Source of the DNA: Galaxea fascicularis
Lineage: Eukaryota; Cnidaria; Anthozoa; Scleractinia; Euphylliidae
Length of the DNA: 64,000 bases
Direction: 5' to 3'
NCBI GenBank assembly: GCA_948470475.1
Contig: OX419341.1
Location: 28,719,169-28,783,168 of the forward strand
Both the position numbers and the translations under genes were made by a program. Positions 11,680-22,953 of the stretch are shown here, piece by piece. How positions within the stretch are numbered: the first letter of the stretch is position 1; every line of letters starts with the position of its first letter. The notes under the pieces were generated by a model. It was not told where the DNA came from and ran no database searches. It was given only the letters and a program-made list of their open reading frames with translations.

Positions 11680-11895
11680 GAAGGAGATGGTTACAGGTAG
11701 AATTGAACCATGCATTACACCAGTCTTACATGAACTTGGTTGGCTCACCAACGAAGAGCTACTATGTTTAATTAATTGCTTATTAGGTATATAAAATTTA
11801 AAATTTAATTGTACTTCTTGTATCCAAATTTAATTCTTTTAACACATGTAAATTTTGGGAGAATTAATAAATGTATTGTATTGTATTATAATTAT
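11680..11895 (+). pseudogene. CR1/L2-like LINE 3' fragment with pentanucleotide tail
   Basis: The translation near 11,710-11,760 contains ITPVLHELGWL, matching the ITPVLKxLHWLP motif downstream of the RT in CR1/L2-like LINEs. About 130 bp further on is a tattg-tattg tail (11,870-11,885) typical of their 3' ends. It probably belongs to the same element as 10,714-10,850, separated by later insertions. Confidence 0.5.
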
Positions 11896-12019
11896 TGGCA
11901 AGGAATTCAAATATATAGATAATAATATTCTCATTAATCAAACTGGCCAACACTGTAGATTGACAGTATTACTAATAAAGAGCACTTAACAAATACTTAC
12001 TGGCTGATTTTTTTTTATT

Positions 12020-12370
12020 AGAGACTGGTCAAAAAGTATAGACAGGGGGTGAGTCATCAGTTTTTAGACCTTAGTTAAGGGTGGGATGAACAATTTTAAG
12101 GAAGCCACGAGGTGCTTTTACATATTAAAACCCTTTTTTATGAAAAAGGAGAAAGTGCTTTTAATTAGCATTTTCTTAACAAACATATCTTAACATGCAT
12201 CAAAATAATCAAAAATCCATGCAGTACCTTCTCCAACCAGAAATCGTATTTGATTTTAGGGGTGGGTCGCGCAGTTTTGTGTAAAAAGAAGGGGGTGAGC
12301 CATGTGATCATTTTTATACCCCACAATTCCAAATACTCCGGCCACCCCCTGTACTGTTTGACCAGTCTCT
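12020..12370. mobile_element. MITE with agagactggtcaaa ends
   Basis: About 350 bp with inverted ends agagactggtcaaa and tttgaccagtctct, flanked on both sides by TTA, which is consistent with a short target duplication. The interior has opposing gggggtgag and ccaccccctgt blocks. No coding sequence. Confidence 0.65.
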
Positions 12371-13222
12371 TACTGTAAATAATACTAAATGTGTTCAGCC
12401 GCTGAAATGAGTTCAGGTTCAAATTGTATCCAAAAGTGACCCTACTATTGCCAGAAATATTCTTTTCTGAAAATAAAACTCAATTTGGTTTGTATAATTT
12501 GTTTGTTTGTTCGTTTCATTGATTCTTTACGTTCTGTTTTGTGTTTTTTTCTCCTCTCTGTCGTTTTCCTGTTGTTTTTCCTTTTCCTCTTGTGTTTTTC
12601 TTCTGCCTTTTCTGCTGGTTTTATTTCCTCCTCAGACCCTTCATCTGTCAAAATGAACAGTTTTACTAGAGTTATTCAAATTGTAAGTATTGATTAGAGT
12701 TGATCATACTCAGACTAAGGGATCCGCTCTGGTCTGTTTGCCTGTTCAGAGTTTTGCACCTGCCTATTTTCTTATCACTAGGGATATCGAATGGTACCTT
12801 CAATCATTGTGCTTAATTCTGTGATAAAATATTGTCTTGTGAGCGACCCGTACTTTAAACTGCAGATGGTGAGCAGAATACCACATCTTTAATCTGGCGG
12901 CCTCCGCAAGATTCAAGCCCCCTGTTTTTGGCTTATATATTTGGTTTAAATTAAACATTTTATCTTTGTTCTTTTTATATGGCAATCCCAGTTTCACAAT
13001 AAACGGAAGCGTGATCACTGCCTTTACGAAAGATTTCTCGTCAGATTTGGACCTTGTCTTTTGCAGAGGGCAAGTCTTATTGAGCGGTTAATACTTATGT
13101 TTCCATTGTGGATACATGTTGGTTACGCATCATTTAAGTTATCATAGCGGTACTTGGCCTCAATGACAGTAAGCATCTTATGGCTTCCTCACACAATGAC
13201 TTCCGCACATTTTTCCTTACAG

Positions 13223-13680
13223 TACAACAGAGGGAGGAGGGCTGCCCGTGATGCTTGGGTCTTTGGGTGGAACACAGTCCCGCAAGAGGCTACTTTCAAG
13301 TCGTCGAGAGAAGAGATGCCGCTACTCTGTTGCCAATTGTGCAGAGATGTCTTCTACCGGGAACTGACGTACACTCTGACGACTGGGCAGCATACCGTCG
13401 TTGGACTGGGCTGCCTAACGTTAAAGCACACCAAGTGGTGGTACATGCGCACAATTTCGTGGATCCTCGCACAGGCGTGCACACGCAAGAAGTGGAATCT
13501 GCCTGGAGCCAACTTAAACTGGGCCGAAATAGAAGAACGGGACTGCGGAGAGAAGATCTGCAATCCTATTTGGACGAGAGAATGTGGCGGCAATGGAGAG
13601 GTGGTAGTCATGATGCCATAATGAGTAATTTCTTAGCTATTTTGCCTTTGCAATTTCCTGTACACACGCCTGTTTTATGA
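13223..13680 (+). pseudogene. Merlin-type (IS1595/ISXO2-like) DDE transposase, C-terminal part, frameshifted
   Basis: After a splice-acceptor-like ttttccttacag, the frame starting at 13,223 reads [15 protein letters not shown]. From about 13,270 the next frame continues with [20 protein letters not shown], then [31 protein letters not shown] and [13 protein letters not shown], stopping at 13,678. These are the conserved blocks of the IS1595/Merlin transposase. The second catalytic Asp (HSDD) and the Glu (QEVESAW) are visible. The first Asp would lie upstream of YNRGR, in an exon I could not find. A single missing base in the G-run near 13,262-13,268 would explain the shift. It is probably an inactive DNA transposon remnant. 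Confidence 0.82.
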
Positions 13681-13770
13681 CTTTCGTCAAGATTTTGACA
13701 ACAGTATGACTTTCTATATGTAAACATTTTTCGTCCAATTTGAAAATAATATAGAGCTGTAGGTTTCTGT

Positions 13771-14144
13771 TGGTGAAACAGAGAATTAACTCTGCAGTGT
13801 AAATTAAAGTGCTAGAGAAACCCATGAAAAACCCACTGGGCGTTAGCCCAAGTAAAGGGTATCAGGGAACCACACGAGGCAAAGAAAAAATTCTTATGAC
13901 CTCGGTGGGAATCGAACCCACGACCTCCACGACTTTCTCTGTCTGACCTCGTAGCTTAGTCGGCAGAGCAACGGTAGATCTAATCCGGAGGTCGTGGGTT
14001 CGATTCCCACCGAGGTCATAAGAATTTTTTCTTTGCCTCATGTGGTTCCCTGATACCCTTTACTAGGGCTAACGCCCAGTGGGTTTTTCATGGATTTCTC
14101 TAGCACTTTAATTTACACTGCAGAGTTAATTCTCTGTTTCACCA
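13771..14144. repeat. Foldback repeat with 159-bp arms around a tRNA-like sequence
   Basis: Arms 13,771-13,929 and 13,986-14,144 are inverted copies with very few mismatches, separated by 56 bp. Each arm contains the 3' half of a tRNA-like sequence followed by the same approximately 125-bp tail. The spacer holds only the 5' half of the plus-strand tRNA-like sequence. Confidence 0.88.
13945..14017 (+). tRNA. tRNA-like sequence or tRNA pseudogene
   Basis: 73 nt with a 7-bp acceptor stem (gacctcg with cgaggtc), a D-arm gcttagtcggcagagc, and a T-arm with the B-box gggttcgattccc. The anticodon stem pairs poorly (only cgg with ccg around a long loop), so no anticodon is assigned and it may be a pseudogene or SINE head. 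The 3' half is present again on the minus strand at 13,898-13,929. Confidence 0.55.
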
Positions 14145-16160
14145 CTTGTGTTCATAGTGCTACGCGGCACAACATATATATGTAGGTTTCCGTTGTTTGG
14201 GCCATCATGGCTTAATTAGCAATAAAACACAAAAAGCGGTAAGAGAAGAGATGAGCAGTTAAAGGTTTAAAGAAGATAAAGCCGTAGTTAAATCTTATAT
14301 AGATTTACTGGTAAGAGCGGTTAACGTATACTCGTATCGAGACCTTCGCTTGGTTACTGTCAAGATTATGACTGTCACTTTCTAAGTGGAATGTTAGAAA
14401 GAGACTACAATTCTTAAACTGCGATTGGTTTATCAGCTTTTATCATATTCCCTACCGCTATTTATGTTTTATTTCCTTGTTCAATTTCATCTATAGCATA
14501 TAGGCTCACTTTAGTGATTTTTCTTCCTGAATGTTAGCGGGAAACAACCACGTAAAAAATGTCAAAAATATTTCTGAATACCCAGTCAATACATAATACT
14601 TTACGGCTTATGTGTTTGAACCTTTATACGCCTTTCGATCATCAATGTATGAAATTGCCTGAGTGGAGTGACATTTGAATTGGTCTGAAACCATGCGCGT
14701 GATTTCAAAATCTTGCGCGTGAGTATGATGTCGAAAACTGAATCCAACTGTCACGTGAGTTTCACGTGACACCCCCCACGATCTGAACGTTGAACTCTTG
14801 TAGCTTTCTGAGAATGTTGTCTTGTGAGAAAGTCGAAGTCTTGTTATCGAGTTATCTCTGATTTCAGTCAATACAGTCTAGAAATACCTCTATGAAGTTG
14901 TCCTACTTGTGTATGATTTTACACATATGATTTCCGACCCAATTTGCAATTCACGAAGTTCAATTACCACCTTATTACACCCATTTTCAAATCACTCGGT
15001 TTTTTGCCAATATTAATATTTGTTTATCCATGGAATTTCGTAGGTTGGTATTGTTACATTTCCATTTTGAAGTATAACAGAAAATTAAAACCAAAAAGGC
15101 CTACGATGGGTGAGGATCACCAGTGATTTCAAAAATTATAATCCAAGTCAGTAATTTTAAATAAAGGCGTGTTCTCCTTTGACATAAGTGCGCTTTTTGT
15201 TACACTCAGTTAATGTTATTGCATATCATTCTTATTTCTGTTAATCAAGATAAAAAAAAGCCAACACTGACCGCCGGTTTCGTGATCTTAAGTACAACCA
15301 TTAAATTGAAACACAATGGGCAGAATCAATCTTGAAGTTCATGATGATCTTAAGTCCAAGCATTGTTATTGCATTGAATATCGAATTAGTGCACGAAATA
15401 TTATTATTGACACCGTGACAGGGAAGAAGTCAGAGTCAAATGAAAAGCGTTTGCTGCTGTGACTAATATATACTTTTTCTTCAAGTTCATTTTACATATT
15501 TTCTTATTACTGTTTAAAGCAATAAACATGATATTGATGAAAACATTTTAAACCCTATCACTCTATTAATTTGGAAAAGGCAAGTTAGACCACAACTAGA
15601 CTCCCATAAGGGTCCCAAGGAGCCTTGAAATTACATGAACGAGAGAAAACGGAGTCTGAGAAAAAAATAGAGCCGAGGATGTAAAAATAAAACAAAACGA
15701 ACAGAAACAGAAACCAAAAACGGGATGGCTCATAACTTTGTTTATTATAAAACACTACAGTGCAGTTACGTTGGCCAATTTCGCATCCTTTTGATATATC
15801 CAGAGAGGAATGTTTAAAACAGGGTCAACCTCGATTTTCGACCAGTTGATACACTTCCGAGGCTCGGAGGAGCAAAACAATAACGGGTATTTCTGGGGAA
15901 ATGAGATTTTGGCCACATATATTGAGAAAAACAAAGAGGAATGTTTCCCCGTTCCACCACCCCTCCCCCATGAAAAATTTGAAGGCAACGAGTTCACCGA
16001 GCTCGGTAACGTTACGAACGAAATCCGATTCGAAGTCGATTTCCAACCGAGCGCGATCCCCTAGCCAATCCCCTAGCTTTTGACCGCGCGCCATTAGAAA
16101 GCAAATCTCGGAATAACCCATACGGAGAGCCTGTTTGCAGGCTAGAGGCTGACTGCATGT

Positions 16161-16355
16161 TCATTGTTCTCGGACCACACACGTGTACGGTGCAAACAGA
16201 CGGCTTCTGAGATTTTCTAGCACCCCTCCATTATTTAGACTGCTGTCCCTTGATGACGGTGTCTGAAATCTTTGGTTGTGCTGCGGTACATTCCTGTTTG
16301 CAGGACTACTGTCTCTGAACGATCGCGCCAAGGAGATGGGAAAACTTTGGCTCAT
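16161..16355 (-). CDS. Candidate first coding exon, right-arm copy
   Basis: Inverted copy of the candidate exon at 9,848-10,042. The translation is identical over all 64 codons although the flanks carry substitutions. Same caveats: no linked downstream exon and no recognised product. Confidence 0.33.
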   Translation of the reverse strand: MSQSFPISLARSFRDSSPANRNVPQHNQRFQTPSSRDSSLNNGGVLENLRSRLFAPYTCVVREQ

Positions 16356-16959
16356 TTCCAATCCCCCAGAGCCCGCACCAAGAACGCGACCGTACGATGA
16401 TTCTTACATTACGTAACGTTTGTTCCGGGCGCGAAAACTGGGATTTTTTTATCCGCGTTCGTTGGTGATGCTCACAAACTGATCACAAGAGGATTATTTC
16501 GAAACTAGGACGACAACGAAGTTTCCTGAACGTTTCAAAACTAAATGAGGGTTACGGTAACATTGGTAAGTTCCGAATAGAAATTACCATTGATAATTGA
16601 CTGCTGATACGATGCTACCATGCCGAGCTTTGCTCAGGTTCTTGTACTGTGCTGTTAAAGGGCCCACGTGGTGCTCAACGAGCTAAACTCAGTTTTTCCG
16701 ACGTGCTTTTTCGTACTGGGAAGAAATATTTACAGTTCGGAGCAAGCGTAATTTAACTAAATCATAAAAACGTTGTCAGAAAGCAGGAAAGAAGAGAAAA
16801 AGAAAAGAGGCTGATTCTAAAGAGCACTTTTAACTGGTATTTTACAGTATGCCAGGAAGATACAAGCTTAGAACAAATACTTCACACATGCAGTCCTTTA
16901 CATATACATACATGTACTACCTCCTATTCAATTTTCACTGCAAGTTTCCAGTCGGCCGC

Positions 16960-17290
16960 AAGTGAGATTGCTACAAGTCATGATATGCGATCATGAGGGC
17001 AGATCACAACAGCAGGATTGTTCCCTACTCTTTTCAATAAGTGTGCGAATTATTGTTCTTTTATGCCCCCCTCAAGTTTTTGCATATGAAGGACAACATG
17101 AGACCAACAGCTTAATGTTACTCCTCAGTGACACAATCATCTGAACTGAGGTAATGTACATGTACATGTAGATGTTGAGCGTGCAGCCAGCATGATGTTA
17201 TCTATTATTAGATTCTGGTTTGAGGTGTACATGTAGTCTTAGGGTTTGAACCTGCAACCCTCTGCTCAACAAGCTGGTGCTTGGGTAATT
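16960..17290 (-). mobile_element. tRNA-derived SINE, right-arm copy
   Basis: Inverted copy of the SINE at 8,915-9,240, with the same family blocks and a few substitutions. Confidence 0.62.
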
Positions 17291-17941
17291 TTGATCAAAG
17301 TAACATGGTTTAATCTCATTCAATCATGAAAGAGAATACCAGAGAAATGGATTCAGAGTTTTTAGGCTGAATCATTTTAATGATCTACGGTGTATTCCCA
17401 GTGTTCCTATTCTAAAGTACCCCCATAAAAGTGGATAGGGTCAGAGTTACACTGTAACACAACTGAAACCAGCTTTATGAATACACAGACTTTTGTTTAC
17501 AAATTGGTGTTTGTGCTAGAGATGTTCTTAAAACTCCCCAAAATCAGTGAACTTGCCAACATAAGTCAAAAGTATGGATTTGGATTGTTAAAATGTTTTG
17601 ATTTTAAGATTAAAGTATTTGATTTTTGTTGTATTTTTTTCGACAGGGGACTTTGTGGTGTTTGCATGCAACAACTGTGTTTGCTTTTCTGTTGACATGG
17701 TAGAAATCAGAATCAAGTTTTCCTGGCAATCAGAACTTGAAGAATCAGAAAGATCAAATATTGTGTATGTAGCTTGAGAGTGAAAAGGGAGAGAGATGCC
17801 TTAGCTTTCTGAGAAGGTTGAAGAGTATTTCAAACCATGCAGGGCAATGCTTCCTGAAACCAGTAAAGGGGCAAAATCAAGGTATTTTACCTTAATACAG
17901 TACTGATATTGTTTTTGTTTAGGAAATGCTCAGATAATCAA

Positions 17942-18105
17942 TGCTGTGCTCTAAGAAAAGTAGTTGGGTGTCCAACCCTCTAAACCTTTGAAATCCAGGG
18001 CGCCCAGCATGTAAGTTCGGTGCAAAATTAAATATTATTTCGTGGTCACCCAGTGGCAAGAGTAAGTCTCCAGGGTTGACCGGGCGCCGCTAGAGCACAG
18101 CCCTG
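17942..18105. mobile_element. Short MITE with gctgtgctct ends, right-arm copy
   Basis: Inverted copy of 8,101-8,263, with the same inverted ends. Confidence 0.58.
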
Positions 18106-18145
18106 GATAATGTATTGGATTTCCTTGGGAAATGTAATAATTATA

Positions 18146-18729
18146 CAGGGTTGGATATTAGCACTTGCCCGCTCACCCAGGCGAGTGTTTTAAGTTTCGG
18201 GCGAGCACAAATCATTGATCACTCGCCCGTTTGACAAGTGCAATTTTCGTCGCCAAGAAATTATTTAGATAATATTTGCTGAGAAAATTCCTAAACATAA
18301 ACTTTCCATTTCTATTTTGCAAAGTTTTACATTCCGAACTGTCTAGTAAATTGGCGCTGAAAGGCAACATAACATGGCCTCCTGTTAGTGATAATTACAT
18401 AACACATGTACTTGACCAGCAGTGATACTGCTGGTCACTATCGAGCCGTCAGTGATCACCGCTCCCGAGAAGAACAGACACATTTACTTGCAAACTGCAG
18501 GGATGTCACAAAGATTCATCAATAAAAAAACTATTTGAAATATAAAGTAAGAGTCTCCATTGTGTTTTCTTGGGGTTTGCTGTCTTTAAATAGAATTTTT
18601 CATTGAAGTAATAATCCTTGGATAGTCCTTGGTCTGCCATGTGCTGGATGACATTGCGAGGCAGGGGGGGGGGGGTGAGGGTCACTCACCTGAATGGCGA
18701 ATACTCTCAAAATTAAGTGTCCAACCCTG
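18146..18729. mobile_element. hAT-like MITE with CAGGGTTGG ends, right-arm copy
   Basis: Inverted copy of 7,495-8,058. It has a longer G-run (about 12 G at 18,664) and an extra segment of about 25 bp beside it that the left copy lacks. Confidence 0.6.
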
Positions 18730-18763
18730 TTTATACATGATTTGGGTAATTTTTCTACATGGA

Positions 18764-19024
18764 GGCAGGATGGCCGAGTGGTTTAGGGCGCTGATTTTCA
18801 ATGCAGTGACCCGGGTTCAAATCCGGCTCTGGCCACTAGCTGGAGTTGTTCTGGGTGAGTGCCAGTGGTTCAACTCCTCGGTCATCCTTGTAAATAGCCA
18901 ACTGGCTGCCTCCCGCCAGTTGGGATTCTTAACTCTGTTGTTTTCATTTGCATTATTTGTTTCATTGGCCCTGAAAAGCCCCTTTAGGGGAGTGGTCAAT
19001 TAAGTATTTATTTATTTATTTATG
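18764..19024 (+). mobile_element. tRNA-Leu-like SINE, right-arm copy
   Basis: The head at 18,768-18,840 has the A-box tggccgagtgg and B-box gggttcaaatcc, followed by the body and a (TTTA)n tail at about 19,008-19,024. It mirrors 7,203-7,468. Confidence 0.75.
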
Positions 19025-19522
19025 TAAAACATGAAGGGAAGGAATTGTTGTTGTTGTTCTTTCAAAATGTGAATTGATTGCAATCTAATTATTCTAAGAA
19101 TACATTTAATGGTCATGTGGAGATCACTGATTGGATGACTGATGACTGCTAATGATCACTGACTGGATGACTGATAATGCAAATCACTGATTGGATTACT
19201 GATAATGACTTAAATTCCAAGAAACCTGGAATCACAGTCAGGCATACATGTATATGGCCAATAATATGGCAATAATTTGTAGAACTGTTATGGCCCTGTA
19301 GTTATGAATGTTTTGCAATATTGATACAGTTTAAATCACTATCGAGAATTCCCATATACACTGTAAAGCAGTATGTAACAGAAGCAACCCAGCCAATCCA
19401 ATGGCAGAGGGAGGCCTTTCCAGTCATTGACATAGTCAGATTTTTTTCGATTAGTGGATTGATGTCCATCCCTTTAAGCAACAAAAGCTGACATTCTTCT
19501 ACCTTTGGTAAATCTTTCTTAC

Positions 19523-19612
19523 TTTGCAGTAACTCATTTTTTGAAAGAAAGAATTTGAACTTTTCCAATAAAATGTGTCTGGTGGGCACATCTTGTTTGG
19601 GTAAACCAGTCG
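19523..19612 (-). CDS. Candidate internal exon, right-arm copy
   Basis: Inverted copy of 6,614-6,703. The 30-codon frame and both splice-like sites are kept, with one Glu-to-Lys change. Confidence 0.28.
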
Positions 19613-19647
19613 CTAAAATGGGATAGCTTGGAAGGGTACCGAAGAGC

Positions 19648-21714
19648 CAGCTTCATTAGGAGTTCATTTTCTTACAGTGTGTCTGCCAAAGTAAATTACA
19701 TGTATCACAGCAAACACATTTTTCAACGAGTTGCAAAAATACTTGAGACACTGTACGCCATTTGGCCTTGAATGACGTTTCCATGATCTTCCGCTTTCCC
19801 TCCCCCTTCCCCTCTTATCAAAGTTGTTAACAGCGGAGCACCATGCTCGAAACTTTGAGGAACAACTTTGAAAGGGGGAGAGGGAGGGGGTGAGTATTGC
19901 ATGTCACAGATTTGTTAGCAGCAGCGTTTTAGAGAAAGAAGAGACGTTTTTGATTGCGAATGTCTCAACAATTTTGCAACTGGTTGTCTCAATGCTAGTG
20001 CACTGTATGGCCACTTTATTAGTTAGGGAATCTGGGCGAGAGCTATTGTAGTTTTTGCTTTTAATGAGGTGTTTAAAACAAATAGGGTTTCATCGTCTTA
20101 CATCACGTGGATTAAAAATGGCAAGCGGATAAAGCTCATTTTGTGCTGTTTATCGTACGACGTAATCGGAGCGTATTTCACTGCTTTTACGGAGCAAACC
20201 CGAAAACATTCTTAAGCTTCGATATAGACTACTTATATAACTCCGTTTTTGCTGTTACGGTCCGTAAAGACGTGATTCTAAGCCATTTACTGTGAATCTC
20301 CGTCAGGCAGGAGGTTTACCTTTTCAAATGACGCCAAAAGCCGACACTAGATTGAGGAGATAAGCTGTTGTTGATGTAAACGAATTAGCCACATAAACAG
20401 ACATTCTAATGTGATCGCGTGCCATTAAATCCAGCTGCTTAGAAAACAGCGGCAGAATACATAAAATGAAATGCCAAAGTGCTGTCAATGCTTTGCATCG
20501 TTTATGTTACACTGATTGAAACGTTTTTTACTAATTTCCACAAAGGACTGTTACGAAATTCAACGGTCTACCATTCTAGCACGGTCTACCCCGTTGCGTT
20601 CACTAAAAAATACATAAGATATCATATATCTTACTCTTCGATGGTAGACCGTGCTAAAATGGTAGACCGTCAGAAAATCAAAGGAAATGCGTATTACACT
20701 TATAATCGTTTTACCACTGTTCTCGTTTGGCATTTGTCACTATTTAGGATTGGAAAGAAATGATAGTAGCCCAAGTAGTTTTCTCCTAAAGCCATTTACT
20801 CAAAAAGTAACGCAATCACGGAATGTTACATGACCAAATAGCCCTGCCACTTGTTCTTGCGTTACAAAATAAAAGGGACGAAATTACCACACTGTTGTCA
20901 GATAAAATGAATTGCCTAGTAGTCTTGTGGGGCAGTCTTTATTCTCGGCTAAAATCAAATGTGAGCACTTATGTATTGGCGCGATAGTATTGTCAATAAC
21001 GTCACTTCGCATTGAGCATTGACTATGGTGTGCTCTCTACTGGTAGTGTTAACTCTTGAAAAGTCTCACACCTGTCATATCTTATAAACGCTTTAAGTTG
21101 GGCGTCTATGTCTAGACGCCCTAGACGTAGGGCGTCTATTAAGTTGCACGAACAAAAGGAAAGAATACACTCCGATTTGTTACATCATTAACTGCCAGTT
21201 AAGAAAATTCGACGAATTTAAATTTAGTTTTTTGCATACTCTCTGACGAACTAGAACGTCAATATGTCTAATACTATAATAAGGAAATATAGTTCTTCAA
21301 AATTAATTGCTGAGCTCCATTGTTGCATCCTTCATACCAGAGAAAACAAAGTTCACTTTTATACCTTAATTAGACAACGAGTTGCAAAAATACTTGAGAC
21401 ACTGTACGCCATTTGGCCTTGAATGACGTTTCCATGATCTTCCGCTTTCCCTCCCCCTTCCCCTCTTATCAAAGTTGTTAACGGCGGAGCACCATGCTCG
21501 AAACTTTGAGGAACAACTTTGAAAGGGGGAGAGGGAGGGGGTGAGTATTGCATGTCACAGATTTGTTAGCAGCAGCGTTTTAGAGAAAGAAGAGACGTTT
21601 TTGATTGCGAATGTCTCAACAATTTTGCAACTGGTTGCAGCTTCATTAGGAGTTCATTTTCTTACAGTGTGTCTGCCAAAGTAAATTACATGTATCACAG
21701 CAAACACATTTTTC
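19648..21714. mobile_element. 1.9-kb insertion with 262-bp direct terminal repeats inside a 77-bp duplication
   Basis: The left arm has no counterpart. The inserted DNA is 19,725-21,637. Its first 262 bp (19,725-19,986) and last 262 bp (21,376-21,637) are direct repeats, with one difference that I noticed. The flanking host segment of 77 bp (19,648-19,724) is repeated at 21,638-21,714. Each 262-bp repeat itself ends in imperfect inverted repeats (gttgcaaaaatacttgagac against tctcaacaattttgcaac). The termini lack TG...CA, so it is not a standard LTR element. The 1.39-kb interior shows no coding signature. Confidence 0.85.
20570..20676. repeat. Short inverted repeat with ggtctaccatt ends
   Basis: A roughly 30-bp inverted pair (acggtctaccattctagcac on one side, its complement near 20,641-20,673 on the other), each arm itself containing two copies of ggtctacc or its complement. 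It lies inside the 1.9-kb insertion. Confidence 0.6.
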
Positions 21715-21828
21715 TATCTTATGACAAAGACAGGAAAACACTGGATTAGTCATTTGTTGGTATTGAACAAATGACTAATTCCTTGTTATGTTACAGCTAC
21801 TTTGTTTAACAAATTACATGTATCAAGT

Positions 21829-21859
<31 letters not shown>

Positions 21860-21894
21860 TTAAGCAACTGGAAAGAAGAAGCCTGAAAAAATCA

Positions 21895-21895
<1 letters not shown>

Positions 21896-21928
<33 letters not shown>

Positions 21929-21967
21929 GATACCGGTGCGATGCTCTACCAACTGAGCTATGAAGCC
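21896..21967 (-). tRNA. tRNA-Thr(GGT)-like unit 1
   Basis: 72 nt with perfect 7-bp acceptor pairing (ggcttca with tgaagcc), D-arm gctcagttggtagagc, a T-arm with the B-box gggttcgaatccc, and a T-run just downstream that would terminate Pol III. By position the anticodon is GGT, but nucleotide 33 is C instead of the invariant T and the anticodon stem has an A-C mismatch. It may therefore be a pseudo-tRNA or SINE head. Confidence 0.6.
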
Positions 21968-22077
21968 ACACATTGGGAGCGAGGTCAATGTTGAGTTCAT
22001 ATTTTCCCGCACAGTGAAGTGATGTGAAGTATATATATGAAATAATTCATATTTGTACTGCGGTTGTAGATACAAGT

Positions 22078-22108
<31 letters not shown>

Positions 22109-22143
22109 TTAAGCAACTGGAAAGAAGAAGCCTGAAAAAATCA

Positions 22144-22144
<1 letters not shown>

Positions 22145-22177
<33 letters not shown>

Positions 22178-22216
22178 GATACCGGTGCGATGCTCTACCA
22201 ACTGAGCTATGAAGCC
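22145..22216 (-). tRNA. tRNA-Thr(GGT)-like unit 2
   Basis: Same 72-nt sequence as unit 1, 249 bp away in the same orientation. Confidence 0.6.
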
Positions 22217-22333
22217 ACACATTGGGAGCGAGGTCAATGTTGAGTTCATATTTTCCCGCACAGTGAAGTGATGTGAAGTATATATATGAAATAATTCATA
22301 TTTGTACTGCGGTTGTAGATACAAGTGAAGAGT

Positions 22334-22355
22334 AGTAGAGCATCGCACCGGTATC

Positions 22356-22388
<33 letters not shown>
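22334..22388 (+). tRNA. tRNA-Thr(GGT)-like unit 3, 5'-truncated
   Basis: Begins inside the D-arm (gtagagc) and keeps the anticodon arm, T-arm and 3' acceptor strand. It marks the point where the array changes strand. Confidence 0.6.
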
Positions 22389-22389
<1 letters not shown>

Positions 22390-22424
22390 TGATTTTTTCA
22401 GGCTTCTTCTTTCCAGTTGCTTAA

Positions 22425-22455
<31 letters not shown>

Positions 22456-22565
22456 ACTTGTATCTACAACCGCAGTACAAATATGAATTATTTCATATAT
22501 ATACTTCACATCACTTCACTGTGCGGGAAAATATGAACTCAACATTGACCTCGCTCCCAATGTGT

Positions 22566-22604
22566 GGCTTCATAGCTCAGTTGGTAGAGCATCGCACCGG
22601 TATC

Positions 22605-22637
<33 letters not shown>
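22566..22637 (+). tRNA. tRNA-Thr(GGT)-like unit 4
   Basis: Full 72-nt copy on the plus strand, followed by the same T-run as units 1 and 2. Confidence 0.6.
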
Positions 22638-22638
<1 letters not shown>

Positions 22639-22673
22639 TGATTTTTTCAGGCTTCTTCTTTCCAGTTGCTTAA

Positions 22674-22704
<31 letters not shown>

Positions 22705-22814
22705 ACTTGTATCTACAACCGCAGTACAAATATGAATTATTTCATATATATACTTCACATCACTTCACTGTGCGGGAAAATATGAACTCAACATTGACCT
22801 CGCTCCCAATGTGT

Positions 22815-22853
22815 GGCTTCATAGCTCAGTTGGTAGAGCATCGCACCGGTATC

Positions 22854-22886
<33 letters not shown>
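22815..22886 (+). tRNA. tRNA-Thr(GGT)-like unit 5
   Basis: Full 72-nt copy, 249 bp from unit 4, followed by the same T-run. The tail ends at the right copy of the target duplication. Confidence 0.6.
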
Positions 22887-22887
<1 letters not shown>

Positions 22888-22922
22888 TGATTTTTTCAGG
22901 CTTCTTCTTTCCAGTTGCTTAA

Positions 22923-22953
<31 letters not shown>

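Larger units (their letters stand above)
10712..15490. other. Spacer between the arms of the giant inverted repeat
   Basis: About 4.8 kb of single-copy sequence separates the arms. It contains LINE remnants, a MITE, a Merlin transposase exon and a tRNA-centred foldback. In 14,145-15,490 and in 12,371-13,222 I see no gene; these stretches are AT-rich, with low-complexity pyrimidine tracts near 12,530-12,620. Confidence 0.8.

Noticed and set aside
12445..12697. Lys/Arg-rich or Phe/Leu-rich frames on both strands
   Set aside because: Low-complexity pyrimidine tract translated in two directions. No gene evidence.
19725..21637. LTR retrotransposon with 262-bp LTRs
   Set aside because: The ends lack TG...CA, no primer-binding site or polypurine tract is evident, and the duplication is 77 bp instead of 4-6 bp.
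21860..22922. Repeated open frames of 76-85 codons containing AQLVEHRTGIAEVTGSNPV
   Set aside because: This peptide is the reading of the tRNA-like unit itself. It is a familiar false protein in animal gene sets.
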